NCBI RefSeq assembly: GCF_022201045.2
Contig: NC_068560.1
Location: forward strand, 38,589,001-38,653,000
Length of the DNA: 64,000 nucleotides
Reading direction: 5' to 3'
Source: Citrus sinensis
Lineage: Eukaryota > Streptophyta > Magnoliopsida > Sapindales > Rutaceae
Below the pieces are notes generated by a model. The model had not been told where the DNA came from. It searched no databases and was given only the letters and a program-made list of their open reading frames with translations. This document shows positions 24,602 to 37,188 of the stretch, one piece after another (position 1 is the first letter of the stretch; each line of letters begins with the position of its first letter). The position numbers and the translations under genes were made by a program.

Positions 24602-25422
24602 AAGGTAGTGTTTATTTTCTGGAGTGGAAGTGTGGAGTGTGGATTCTTCTCACTCCAGTGTTTACTTACCTTAAAAAAATGGGGGAGTGGGAGTGGGAAT
24701 TCGTGGGTTCCACCCAATTTTGGAGTGAGGAGTGGGATTCTCACTCCCATGGGGGGAGGTGGGAGTGGGAATCCACTCCCCTCTCTTCCCATTTTATCCC
24801 TATAATAAAATAAATAAATAATATTTAATAAAATAAATAATATCATATTTATTAAAAATAATAATTATATCATATTTATTTTATTAAATTTAATAAAATA
24901 AAAATAAATAAATATTATATTTAAATTAATAATATTAAACATTAATTTTAATAAATATTAATTATTTATTTAATTAATAATAATAAATATTTTATTCTAA
25001 AAAAATATTAATTTTGTACTATATTATCAATAATAATATTTCATTTGTGTTGCTATTATTAATAATTTTTATTCACATAATTTAAATTTAAATTAATAAA
25101 AAATTATGATTTACATAATTAAGAATATTAGTAATTATTATTAATTTAGAAATATAATAAAATATTTATTTTATTTTCCAAATATTTTTTATTAATTTTT
25201 TAATTACAAATTATAATTCTGTACATAAGGATAAAATTGTAATTTAAAACAATTTACTTCCAATCTAAGATAAAGTAAACAAATAATTAAGATTCTGATT
25301 GATAATCCATACTTTCATTTAGTCTAAGTAAACACCTTACTCCCACTCCCACTCCACACTCCTAATCCAAGGATTCCCACTCAAAATTCCCATTCCAATC
25401 CAAAAAGTAAACGCAGTACAAG
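24602..25422. mobile_element. MITE with imperfect inverted ends and AT-rich core
   Basis: The left end (from 24605) starts GTAGTGTTTATTTTCTGGAG and continues with repeats of GGGAGTGGGA type. The right end, read in reverse complement from 25419, starts GTACTGCGTTTACTTTTTGG and also contains GAGTGTGGAGTGGGAGTGGG. The two ends match imperfectly over about 100 bp, while the core from about 24800 to 25300 is almost pure A/T. A 3-bp AAG repeat flanks both ends, which would fit PIF/Harbinger transposition though TWA is the usual target. It has no coding capacity. Confidence 0.6.
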
Positions 25423-26155
25423 TGTATATTTAGTATGAGTTATCTAATGACTATAAATGTTTATTTAATCCCATATACTCTTTTTAAAATTTTCTATTGT
25501 CGTTTGATTTTGTTTTTTAGTAGAAATTTTGAAGATAAAGTAAGCTATTTTGGTTCTACTAGTAAAAACTTAAATTTTAGACTTTTGGGAGACGATGTCA
25601 ATTTTTTTTAAAATGTTAAATTATCTAAGATATCCTTCACTTATTTAACAATCTTATTAATTCATTTCATAACACAAGTTCAAACAACGTGTAAGTAATT
25701 TTATAATTTTAAATAAAAAATGTCATTAATAACTAAACAATTAAAAAAATTAATAAAACTTTACTTGTAAGATCTCTACAAACAAAATCTCTAATTAAAT
25801 AAATTTTATTCGAAAAACTACACGAAATAAAGACTAATTTTAAACGAATTGGGCTTCGAGCATGAAATTGAAACCAAGCGACACGATGGCTTGGCTGATG
25901 AATTGGGCCGGGCTGTCATTAAGTTGGACCAAACGGCGTAGATCCATACAATATTTTGCTTTTTTTTTTTAAAAAAAAAAAATGTGGTCATAATATACAC
26001 ATATTTCCACATCCACAGCCACATCCCCACAAAAAAGTAAAAAATATGGGGCCGTGAAACAGCCTTGAATAAGTCAAAGGGTTTGGCTAACACGGGTTTC
26101 TCCTGACTTGACTGACTAAAATTTTGCAAAATCTTGGGACATAATTTAATGGTTG
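25423..26155. other. AT-rich spacer
   Basis: AT-rich DNA with a T/A run at 25961-25982 and no gene seen. It ends at the promoter of the small gene that follows. Confidence 0.4.
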
Positions 26156-26167
26156 CATGCATAAATA
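26156..26167 (+). promoter_or_regulatory. RY motif next to a TATA-like box
   Basis: CATGCA (26156-26161), the core of the seed-type RY element, runs straight into ATAAATA (26161-26167). They lie about 100 bp upstream of the ATG at 26266, a normal spacing for a plant promoter. RY motifs are bound by B3 factors such as ABI3/FUS3/LEC2, so seed expression is an inference. Confidence 0.4.
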
Positions 26168-26265
26168 GTGCTTCATAAAAGAAAATTAAAGCAAAACACA
26201 TCATTTATATTGTATTTTATATAATATTTTGTAGAATAGAATTGAGAGTAGTTGAGCTGACGGAG

Positions 26266-26544
26266 ATGTCAGAATTGAGCGAGCAATTGATAAGAGAAAC
26301 AGAAGCCAAAAAGGCAATATTTGAAGGGCTGCCAATGGAGACTAGTTCCTCCTTAAACTACAATGATTTCGAGGACTGCAAAAGGAAAGGCGATGGCACT
26401 GAGGCACACTTTCCAGTCGCCAATCCTCACCAAGGCGGAGGCGGCACTGACCTTTCTCCCTCTCTTTCTCATTCTCATCAGGCAGAAGCCACCGCCTCCG
26501 TTGATGCTGCCAACCGCCAAAGCCAAGGCATTCCATCTAATTAG
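26266..26544 (+). CDS. Small hydrophilic protein, family not recognised
   Basis: A 92-residue open frame starts MSELSEQLIRETEAKKAIFE and continues LPMETSSSLNYNDFEDCKRK, ending in a Gly/Ser/His/Gln-rich tail and a TAG-type stop at 26542-26544. It has no signal peptide or membrane helix and is very hydrophilic. The TATA-like box and RY motif upstream support a real gene, and the Glu/Lys-rich start resembles small late-embryogenesis proteins, but I cannot name the family. A single exon is assumed. It lies between PMI1 and the 48-residue gene. It could also be chance, since the frame is short. Confidence 0.45.
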   Translation: MSELSEQLIRETEAKKAIFEGLPMETSSSLNYNDFEDCKRKGDGTEAHFPVANPHQGGGGTDLSPSLSHSHQAEATASVDAANRQSQGIPSN

Positions 26545-26952
26545 TTCTATATTTTTTGGTACATGTAACGATCGAGCTAACGACCGGTTGTATATTCAAA
26601 GCGCATAATATAAAATAGGAGGAAATTTTTTTTAAAAAAAGTGAAAATAAAATGGCTAGATAAAAAGTTTCTATTATATTAAGAAAGATTATAATAACGC
26701 GAAGTCGTATCAATGAGTATTATTTAATTTATAGATACTACTTATGTGAACGAGTCATGAGTATTTTTATTAACAATTTTAGTGAGAATCATTTCTATTG
26801 CATGCATATATCCATGCTAATGTGGTGTGTTATATCGATTAAGAGGCTGTAAATATATTATGTTAATGCCAATATAGTACTATAGTGTGTGTGTGTGTGT
26901 GTGTGTGTTTTGAATATTATATTTTTATGGTGGGATTCGGGCTGAATTCAAA

Positions 26953-26991
<39 letters not shown>

Positions 26992-27330
26992 TCAATGTGA
27001 TTTATCTATCGCGTATCGACTAATGTACCATTCATCACAAACCAATTAACATAGGCTTTATATATTTTGGGATTGAACATGATTGTATGCAATACAATTT
27101 ACTCATCATTATGCGAGCGAACTCGTAGACACAGAACAAGTCAGCAAAGACGATGGTGTTTGTGTTACTGTTACAGTTGCACGCACACCAATATCCATTA
27201 AAGCAGGCCCAAGGTCCGAAGGTAATGGGCCCCAAAAAATAGAGAGGCCCAAACAAGCAGGCCGTTAAAAAAATAAAAACTTGACGGAGTTGGATTTCGA
27301 AAGGAGAAGGAAAATCAAAACAGAGAGAAA
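26545..27330. other. Spacer with GT and TA microsatellites
   Basis: A GT run is at about 26884-26908 and a TA run at about 26957-26986. The right end should hold the promoter and 5' UTR of the small gene at 27331. Nothing else seen. Confidence 0.5.
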
Positions 27331-27477
27331 ATGGCGATAATGAGAGGCGAGCCACTGGTGGCGAAGCTGGCTGCTTTAGCTAAGTACGTGATTTTACCGG
27401 GATCTATGGCTGCTGCTTTAATCTATTCGCCTCCCCAATATGGATCCTCCACCAAGTCCCAGAAATCTCCTAAATAG
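27331..27477 (+). CDS. 48-residue membrane-type small protein, unnamed
   Basis: The frame reads MAIMRGEPLVAKLAALAKYV, then ILPGSMAAALIYSPPQYGSS, and ends in a basic tail (TKSQKSPK) with a TAG at 27475-27477. Residues about 14-31 are a single hydrophobic segment followed by a Pro-rich turn. The start ATG has a good context (GAGAAAATGG) and the purine-rich 5' UTR looks like that of a plant housekeeping gene. The pattern looks conserved-protein-like to me and would fit a small subunit of an organelle membrane complex, but I cannot name it. A long 3' UTR containing an intron (GT at about 27478, AG before GAAAAGGCTG near 28025) is likely. Confidence 0.6.
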   Translation: MAIMRGEPLVAKLAALAKYVILPGSMAAALIYSPPQYGSSTKSQKSPK

Positions 27478-29691
27478 GTTCTTTTAATTTATTTATTTCT
27501 CCCTTTTATAGAGCTAGGGTTTTGCATATTCTGATTCTTAGCTTTCGGATTTACTTGAATTGCTTGATTTGGAAAATTGGGGTATGTTCGATTTATTATC
27601 TATGCACTGGAGTAAAAATCATAACCAAGTTGAAAATCTTAGTTTCAGCTCAGAAAAAAAGGGTTTTGTATTTGATGGTCGTGTATATTATATTTCAAAT
27701 TCCGACCAGTTGATGGTAACTAATTCATTTAGTCCATGCCAGAGGGTTATTGGTTTCTTATCATTTGGTTATTCTCGGTTCCAGGTTTTAATGGTTGTGT
27801 AATCCAATGGTTTACTAAATAGATTGGTTTAGTTATGAAATTGGTTTTCTTTAAATTCCTTTTCCCCGGAGCTTTTCCATACATTAAGTAGACACCTGAT
27901 TTTCTCTCATAAGATTCACGGTTATCAACTAGGTTTTTAACTCTGTTAGCATTCTGAGTCTGTAATAACAAGACTTGTTAGTATCTAATGTTGTGATTTA
28001 GGGTCAACATAATGCTTTTTACAGGAAAAGGCTGTTGTTTGGTTGCTTGTGGATGCTGGGAAATGATGATTTACACCTTTCTTACTCACCCTCCTATGCA
28101 AGAATTGTGAATTTTCAACTTAATCCGACTAACTCCTAGTATACTTGATGCAGGGGCATTTTGAACGCTTTGCTCTGTAATTGCAGATGGTGGGCAATGT
28201 TATAATTTCAGCGGCCAAAAATAATTGCTGGATATGTTTTGCAGGCATTTGTACTTCAGTGTTTGTTGCATTCTGATGAAGAACTCGTGTTGGGAATCTT
28301 CTTTATGAATAGACCTTGTTGGAAATAAACTGTTACTCAATTGGTTCAAGAAGGTCCTGTTGCTCAATTGTGAATCTTCTTTATTAATTAAATTGATCGC
28401 ACATCAGTGCTTCAAATTGGAAACATGAATGGCATTTTTACTTGCTTGTGGAATGTCTGTTGTTTAGAGCATGAGCGTGGCAAATATCACATGATTGTGG
28501 GGCAGATCATACATAAACTTGATGCATAAAGTTACAGAGTCTTTTTTAGGGCAGATAGATGTTAGCATACGTGATCCTTTCATTTGGCGTCTTTACTTTA
28601 TAGAGTTAGAGGGCCGAGATTATGTGAAGCCATTTCAAGAGCATTGGTGTTAGCGAATTGACGGCCACGTCCTTAAGTAGGAGGGCCGGCCTTTGATGGA
28701 TTGGTTGAAGATCAGAATTGAGGCAGGAGGACGATAATTTGGAGAGTGATGATTGATTGTTAGCATCGTGGGCTTTCTTCTCCTGCGTTTCCCTAGAAGG
28801 CCCACGAAGGGAAAAAATGACTTCTTCATCACGAGTAACAATTGTTTGAAATTTGAAACGATCAAATGCAAACTTACAGAAGTGTAGCGAGAAACGTGTA
28901 TTGATGTCTCGGTTTCGCTGCGAGAATCTCTAACACAAGTCAAGTTCAAGTATATGGCCCGACAATGAAGGGAAACATCTTTTAATTGTTAGCGAATTTA
29001 CACTAGATTGGATATAACTATGAACCAGCAATACCGAATGTATGCATAGCTATGAGCAATGGCATGATGATTACAGAATTTGAAACACGTTGGTGTCGAA
29101 CATGATGATGCTGATGGTATTTTCATCCATCATCATGAATCATGATGATTAAATGAACTGAACGTGGGTTTCTTTTCGGATGCCCAAATCCAAATCCAAA
29201 ATCCTTGTCTCCCCTAAACAACAGAGCCAATGTATCAGAATTCAGAGTGCAAAGCCGTAGAGTGTGGCCAGACCCCTACAAATCCTGTAGGCCATAGCCT
29301 CTGCACATTGCATGCAAAACAGGAAAAAGGGCCCCAATCCCATCATCAATCATAAATAAAAGTGACGTCACAATTCATAAAACAAACAAACAAAACAAAC
29401 ACACACCTCAAATCTAATTCCCATCGTTGCTGTCACATCGATCAAACGCATTAGAAAACTTCGTTTTTCATTTTTCGTGAGAATAACGCATTTGAAAATT
29501 AAAATTGCATACAATGGCAAATATTACATAGAGGGATACGAGTATGGATGGATGGGCTCTACTTATATAATACAACGAGGGACACCTAAGATTCGATCTC
29601 TATATATAGATGGTATACAGGCAAATATATTATATATGATTATTATAATAATCTAATGAAAAAGTAGATAAGTGCATAGAAGGAAGATCTC
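27478..29691. other. 3' UTR of small gene, then spacer
   Basis: The part up to about 28400 has the composition of spliced 3' UTR or intron sequence of the 48-residue gene. From there to the end of CUC3 I see no open frame supported by any motif and no transposon ends. Confidence 0.4.
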
Positions 29692-31280
29692 TTAAGCACC
29701 CAATGGCCAAGATTTTTCGACGACTTGAAAGCCGGTTCTGTTGAAAGCAATTGAAGTGGACATGTCATTGACAGCAGTAGCGGCAAAGGCAGAGGGTTGT
29801 GTGAGTCCAGGAAAGCTACAATCGAACTCAGAAAACAAGGGATTTGAATATGGGTTTGGTTGAATTTTGCTGTCCATCCAGTAGCAATTGCTCCAGTTAT
29901 CATTACTATTGTCATCAGCAGCAGTAGCAGGAGGCAGCTGGATATGGGAAAAGTTTGCTTCTGTCTTGCAGTGTTTGGGACTAGGGGCTAATTCATTGCA
30001 GCAGCTGAAATCTTGATGTGAGAGGAGTGCCTTGAAAAGCATGGATGGTGATGTGTTGTTGCCAATGTTTTCAGTGATGTTGTTAATCAAAATGTGTTTG
30101 TTTGTTACTGCGGAGGTCTCAAACAAGCCATTTACTGGGAATAGGTGATGATGATGGTTGTCTTGTTGCTGATTCACGAAATGGTTCGGAAGATTTTCCA
30201 AGATTGGGTTGTGGTTTTGAGACTGACATTCCAACAGTAATGTTGTCGTTGCTGGCCCTGGGGCATCAAGCAAAGCAGGCAAGCAAGCACCAGCTGTTGC
30301 AGCTGCCTCAAACAAATAGTGTTGTCCTTGGAGAAGCAATCCATTTTTCTTCTCCCCACTCACTACTGCTTTGTTAAATATCCTGCATATCACCCATTCC
30401 TCCTACAGTCCCCACGCATTTCACACGCGTAAGTTGTAACGCTACAACCAGTAATTAAATATACAAAATACCATACATGATAAGTCAACCCAGAAAGTGA
30501 CAAAAGATAGCTAGCCAAAAGCTACTAAGCTAGCTGGCTAGCTTGATTGGCACGGCACACGTCTGACGTGTTGGGAAGAGTTGAGAGTTTAGGACTTATG
30601 TAAGAGGGTCCTAGTGAATAGTAAGTAAGTACCTTACACGTGTGGCGGTATGAGAAGTCACCGTCGAGGCGGTATTCATGCATGACCCATTTGGTCTTTT
30701 CGCCACGAGGAGCTCTGCCTTTGTAAAAAACAAGGGTTTTTTTCATGCCAAGTAAGGCTCCACTTGAGCCACTGCACACTTCTCTATCTTTGCCTGTAGC
30801 TTTCCAGTAACCAGCTCCTGTTGCTCTGTTTGTCCTTAATCCAGTAGGATACTTTCTGTCTCTTAAGCTGAAGAAGTACCACTCTTTCTCCCCCATTTTT
30901 GCTACATCTACACAAATATTAAAACGTGCAAATGTTATTAACACATTAATTCATTATTAATTAACTAGCTTCGCAGCTTTGTCAGGATTAACAGGTTACA
31001 GAAAGGGGTATGTGTGTGTTTCACCCGGACATATATAACGGACGACTTGTGAGTAAGAGAGAGACATTAAGTATTTACCAGGAAGCTCCCAAGGTTCACA
31101 TCTGTTGAGGTCAACTTCAGCAATTTCAACACCACAGAAGGTGCCATTAAAGACCTTTGAGGCTAAATAAAATGTGATGAGCTCTTCATCAGTTGGGTGA
31201 AATCTAAACCCTGGTGGCAACCCTTGCTCATTCACTTCATCTCCATTCAGTTCACTCAAAACGTCTTCCATAGCCAACAT
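29692..31280 (-). CDS. NAC transcription factor CUP-SHAPED COTYLEDON 3
   Basis: CUC3 specifies organ boundaries and helps start shoot and axillary meristems; it acts in the nucleus as a DNA-binding NAC factor. Three minus-strand exons (31079-31280, 30633-30907, 29692-30402) join in frame to 395 aa with the classic NAC intron positions. The N-terminus [20 protein letters not shown] is very like Arabidopsis CUC3. NAC subdomains follow at about residues 20-170: [89 protein letters not shown] and [15 protein letters not shown]. The C-terminal activation region is rich in Asn, His and Gln and diverges from Arabidopsis, as expected. No full miR164 site is present, in line with CUC3 and unlike CUC1/2. 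Confidence 0.88.
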
Positions 31281-31353
31281 GATGGTTTTGATGATTGATT
31301 GATGATATGTATTCTAAAAGAAAAAGTAGGTTTTTTTTGGGGGGGGGGGGGTT

Positions 31354-31650
31354 GAGAGAGAGAGGGAGAGATTTGTTATATATTTAGGATGTAACAAAAC
31401 TTAGAAGAAGAGGGTTTGTAATATATATAGGGAGAAGCGCTGAAACCAAAGGAGAAGAACAGCTAGCAGTAGCTATTTTAATGAATTATGAACGGGAGGC
31501 TTTGAGAGAGAGAGAGAGAGATTTTGGGTTCAAAATATGCTATGTGGAGAGCGGTGAGGGACCTAGAATAAGCCCACCTGATAGCTGAAAGGCTTCTTCC
31601 CAAAACAGGCAAAAGAAAATTATAAAAACGAAAGACAGAGAGAGAGAGAG
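31354..31650. promoter_or_regulatory. Three GA-repeat blocks upstream of CUC3
   Basis: GA runs at 31354-31371, 31504-31521 and 31635-31650 lie within 370 bp of the CUC3 start codon. (GA)n blocks are known binding sites for plant BASIC PENTACYSTEINE factors at developmental genes. A poly-G run (about 31339-31351) lies just left of the first block. The sequence shows the repeats; the binding is inference. Confidence 0.4.
31420..31430 (-). promoter_or_regulatory. Candidate TATA box of CUC3
   Basis: On the minus strand this reads CTATATATAT, about 140 bp upstream of the CUC3 ATG, implying a 5' UTR of about 100 nt that would include the first GA block. Confidence 0.45.
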
Positions 31651-34600
31651 CTAATTATAAATGCAAACAAGTTGGTTGTAGAGATTTATGCGTGCGTGTG
31701 TGAGCATGTTTTTAGAGACTAGAGACTGGAGAGATGAGTCAGGTTTTTTTCAGATGGATAACACGAGAGGGCTATTGTAGCCCTTTGCCAGCAGCTCTGA
31801 TTCTTCTCTCAACAGTGAGATCATCATCCCACCTAATTCTTCTTTTTTCTGTGTATCAAATTTTTAATGGTGAATGCAGGGTTTAATTGTACAACAAGAT
31901 TTCCACATCCGCACAACTCATCTCCCTTTTTTTGTTTTTCTTGCAAATACCCCCAGTTTTATATATCACAATTATTTAATCGAGCTGGGTGTATTTTCGG
32001 TGTTATAACTCTGATTTATTGTTAATTTGCACATCATCCATGGATTAATTGAGGTACCTGCTTTTTCTTTTTCTTTTCTCTCTCTCTCTATGTGATCAAT
32101 AGTGAGATCGAAATGGTTGGTTGGATTGTCCATTGTACTGATGCATGTGTAAATCGGTAGCTATTGGCAGACATAAATATTCTTGCTTGTTTAAACATAA
32201 ATTACCATATATCTTCGCTAGCGTCATAATTCTCTTTTCATCTGAGTTTTTATCTAAACAAATGCATGCATATTATTGAATTTTTTAAAAACAAGATTCG
32301 ATAAAAATATGGATAAAAATTTAAAGTTGAGCTGATATTTTGCTGATCACTTATTTAAGTAAAAGAAACAAAAAAATGAAAATTTAAAATAATTTTGATC
32401 ATTAATTAAATACGTAATATTAATTTAATATTTAATAAAAACTCAGCTCAACGTTAAATTTTAATAATGTTAAGAGTATATTCTAATTTATTAAGTTTTT
32501 TTTTTTTTACCCCTCACCTTCTAAATTTACAATTTCAGGAACCGTTTCGTAGTATATATCATGTCTTTGGCAAAAGTCATCTGTCAACCACTCAAGCCTT
32601 AGCTTTTACTACGAACTTTATTCAGTGAAGGCATTAATTACATAACAGAGGCAAATTTGCAAAAAGGAGCCATTCTAGTTTCGAAATCTCGGAGTCAGCT
32701 TTCTTGCTCGTGTCTGCCTTCGTTTTCCGGGAAAATAAATAATTTATTTGACGGATTATGTTGGCGATTTGGAAAATAATAATAAGAATAATAAGAAAAA
32801 TATTAAATGAACTAAATCTTAACAAAAAAATGTGCCAAAAACACATTTAAAATACCGTCGTTTTAGGTGTGTTTATAAAGAAAATTCCTCATCGAATTAG
32901 TCAGATGACATACAAGAGCATAATCGTAACAACTAACAAAATAATTTCTTTTGTTAAATTGGTCGGTATTCCATCATTAAACCTAGTACACTAACTCACA
33001 CACGAGCTATATAACTATAGCTAGTGAGGAAATAAAATTAATCCTTATTCATATACATAGGCTTTTTTGGTATGAAATGAAACAATTTAATTTAGCATAG
33101 GTTTCATGAATAAACAACAATTTATATTATAGATTGATAAGTAGCGTATACTTGGTCCATCAATTGATGTTGGTGATTTCTTGGTCGTGATCTGTTATAG
33201 CTAAAGTTTTATTAAAGAGCATTTTCATGGAGTAGAACCTCCAAGGGAATGTACGGTTTTCATAAGGCTGGTCTTACTATTGGATTGAGTGGATTTGATG
33301 GACAAAAAATTTACCAAGCGATATTTTGAATTCAAAGTTTTAAACAAAAGGAAGCTCACACTTAATAAATACTTATAAACTCTCATGTGATAGTTATAAT
33401 CTTCATTTTACCAAAAACTAACTATGACTTTGAAGCTACAAAATCCATTACACTAGATGGGGCTGCAATGGATATATAATTTGCAAATGCATGCAAATTT
33501 TTGACTTGGACAAAACTCAAATGACAAAAGCTTATTATTAACTTAGGACGACGAGCGTGTTTCGAAATTTTCTTGAGCAGATACAAACAAAGATAGAGAA
33601 TTGGGTCCCCGTCGTTAAATAATTTGGGGTTGCAATAAATGGGGCAGCAGCAGCTGTCAAATGTCGGCGTTGCACGTGTTGGTATTGATCAGCTAGTTAA
33701 TAAAAGGGTCTCCCTCATCACTGCACTGCTGCCAATATTTACTATGAAAATAATTTTAACTAAGCGTCTTGGATCTTTAGAAACTCTTTCAAGTAAAAGA
33801 TAACACGACAGCCCTAAGTCTATGATCTATCTAATGCACGTACTGCGTATGTATGTATGTATGTATGTATTATTATTTACTCGCTCTCAGCTATTAGGCT
33901 ATTACCATTAGGGTTGCATAAGCCTACTACTGGTTGCTTGGATTGTTAATTAGCCCTAGCCCTTCCCCTGACCCAGCCCCTTATAGCCCTGCAGTTTCTT
34001 TCTTTATATTTGCTTTTAATTTAATTTATATGTTTTTGTAAAGAGATTCTCTAATTCTGATCACACGTGATGTGGAGTCCCTGATCTTGTTCTTTTTTAA
34101 AAGAAAATCTTTGATAACATTAAATTCATCCAACTGTAATAAAACTGTTATTGGGGTTGATTGAATCAATGGCCGCTTGAAAGCCCGTAGCTTTCATTCT
34201 GATTTTCTGACAAAAATGAACAACTCATAATCATACGCAATAGATTACCTTCTCTCGTTATCCCAAAAACAAACTCACCAATCATCGCCCTCCATTCTTA
34301 TTTATAATTGCATGCACGTCATCAGCCAATCAGTAAAATAATTTTTTCCTTTTTCTAGCATATATATGCATGCAGGCTCCCGCAAGCAAATTTATATATA
34401 TATATATTTGAATTTCAAATGCAAAGGTATCTACTTTACAAAATAACCTAACCGAGTAAATCCAATGCCATTTTGCAGCAATACGTCTCCTTTTTGTTTG
34501 AAAGAAACGTTTTATATATACATATACGGGCTTAACAAATTCCATTCACTACTACATATATATTCTCAATATAATTATGCAATACCTAATAAATGGTATA

Positions 34601-36998
34601 TTGCAGCTGTGAATTTCAGTTAATCCAAGAACAGAACGTGGTAATATAATTAAGGCATCCTAATGTAAATAATATCGTCTACGAATTTATTACTTGCTAT
34701 CATATTATAAGTGACAAGTTTAAAGGGTTTATTGTAATTAAACAGGAAATGGGAAACTTGTATATGTATCTTCCCCCAAAAAACAAAGGCAAATAGGGTA
34801 ATGTGAATGAACAGATGAACGGTGAAAAAGTAGAAGAAAGTGAGAAAATTAGGTGCATGGGAGTGGGAGGGATCACATCAGACTGAGACTCAGAACAATA
34901 ATAAATAGAGAAGTCAGGGAAAGGACCTGCCACCACCGCCCCCCACTGCCCTATGAGACTGAGACTGAGACATCCCCAACAAGCAAACTCGTCAGTTACC
35001 CGTTTTATTATTATTATTGTTATTTTTATTCTGTTTCATCAATTCACATTTTATTTCTTTCCATTCATTTATTAAAATAGACGAATTCAAGAAGATTATT
35101 CAGCGCATTTTATTATTATTTATATGAAATGAAATCCATTATTATTCGATGAAATTTCAATCGCAGACCTATGCTTTTACTGTTTCTTCTTCTGTTGTTG
35201 ACTAAGGCCCCCACTTTTGTTCTGAATCCGTAAATTGACATTTAATATGTGGAATTTGTCACAGCTCAACATACTTACTACTCATATGATAATCCAGAGG
35301 GGCCCCGGGGTCGGACCTATTTGATGAATATAGAATAATAAATTCTTTTAGTGACAATTACCAACTATAATTTAAGAATATTTATTTTATATCATCAGGA
35401 ATGAGCAACAAAATAATATGCAATAACCACGTACTCTAGATCCGCACAATAATAATATAGTTCGAACTAAAAATATGAGCATGGCGAGACTGAAATCTAC
35501 CATTACATTTTACAACGGGAGAAAATACCACTGATAAGTAACATCCATGTACTATATATGCATTAATATCAAACTCAAGTGGCTAATTGTGAGAAATGAT
35601 TATTTAAATTTCTGTATTTATCTTAGGTTAAAGTTGATGATATTAATACATATCATTCGAACAAACACATGCAAAAGTTTAAAAATTAATTGACCTCGAG
35701 GAGGCACAGAATTAAATTAATTCTGATATGCAAGGACAGAAAAACTTTGTAGTACGTAATTGTATTGTGTGTGTGTGTATGCTAAAGATAAAATTTTGAG
35801 AGAAATTTTAAAAGAGATCAATCACTAATGACCAATATATGATTTACGAAGAAGTTTTAAAATATATTAAAAGTACTATGTCAATTATATAATAAATAAA
35901 TAATAATTATAACATATGTATATTTATTTTAAAAAATTATCGTGTAAGTAGTAATTATATTAAATTTAATTATATATATCATGCGTGTTTTAATTAAATT
36001 AATTGATTGTAATAAATCAAAAATATTCTATGATTTCTCATTACGTGCGGGCGCGCGCGCGTAACATTTAATAATACGTTGATGGTGATGGCGATGAGTT
36101 GATATCCTACTGCCTTTTCGCTACTTAATAATTTATTAGCCACGCCGATCACTCAGCTGCGAATTAAATAACAATTAATACATATATAACTGATAACACA
36201 CACTCCGTTTGCCGGATGCTGCTGCCTGCTGGGTAGCGGCCTCCTTTTTCATGTCATTATTGGTGGCAACTTTATGCCATTGTGTGCTCTTGAATTTGCA
36301 GCCAACTTGGATCCAGGTGCGACTGGGACTCATCTCTTTAAATGATCAAAATCACTATTTATCTCTCAGTCAGAATTCATATTACATCAGACGTACTACT
36401 ACTTTATTATATGTATCAATATCCTCACTACCTTATATATGTACACACACTCTAACGATAATATTTTTATTTTAATAAAGTGAAGATATTAATAATAAAT
36501 AAAAAAATATAAAGTTTAATATAAATAAAATTCTTAATATATTGAAATATGTATTTTTTAATATATTTAGTAGTGTATTCACTTTAACAAAATGAAGATG
36601 TCATCATTAAATAATGAATATATATATAATTCTCAAATGAGGACATGATAATTTTTAATGAGTCTCAATGAATAACCTGAACAATTTTAGATGTGGGCAA
36701 GCTCTAGCACTTGTTTTTTTTTTTATCGTATAAGATTCTTTTGATTATTTTTTTCCTAAATTACAATTTTATTTCTTTTTAAATTGTCAAATGGAAAGAC
36801 TAATTTTCTCTCTCATACTAGAATTGTGGTTTTACATGATAAGTAATGGGGTGCCAACATGATAAGTAATGGGGTGCCAACAGCACTACTCTTTTTTCAA
36901 ATTTAGAATCTTATTCTAGCTAGCTTATAGCACATGCAATTTGCAAGGCTCAATTTGCGAAGAAATCAATAAAGCAGATACCATTTTCCATAATAAAT
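31651..36998. other. Long gene-free region between CUC3 and the LTR element
   Basis: About 5.3 kb of AT-rich DNA. It holds a TATG microsatellite near 33847-33870, scattered TA runs, a CG run at about 36046-36062 and a 23-bp tandem duplication at 36834-36879. A GC-richer patch near 36205-36330 has an open frame but no motif I recognise. The part next to CUC3 probably includes distal regulatory DNA of that gene. No protein or RNA gene is supported. Confidence 0.45.
36834..36879. repeat. Perfect 23-bp tandem duplication
   Basis: The unit ACATGATAAGTAATGGGGTG plus three bases is repeated twice with no change. The unit includes GGGGTGCCA, which also ends the MITE at 56994-57708. Confidence 0.85.
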
Positions 36999-37188
36999 TG
37001 TTAGGGAGTTCTAATCCGACCTAAATCTATCAAGTAAAAAATATCAAGCCAATAATAAATAGAAAATAGATGGAAAATAAAGCTAATCCCACAACACAAG
37101 AACTTATGTGGAAAACTCATATACTAGAAAAAAAAACCACGGCTACCAAGGACAATGAGAGAAAAATCTATTATGTGAAAAATTATTA

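Noticed and set aside
30329-30338. miR164 target site in the NAC gene
   Set aside because: Only a 10-base match to the miR164 5' end is seen and the rest does not pair. The coding frame also differs from the true site of CUC2/NAC1. CUC3 is known not to be a miR164 target.
36209-36475. Small plus-strand gene in the CUC3-LTR gap
   Set aside because: An 88-codon frame with a GC-richer start but no motif, no promoter and no splice evidence.
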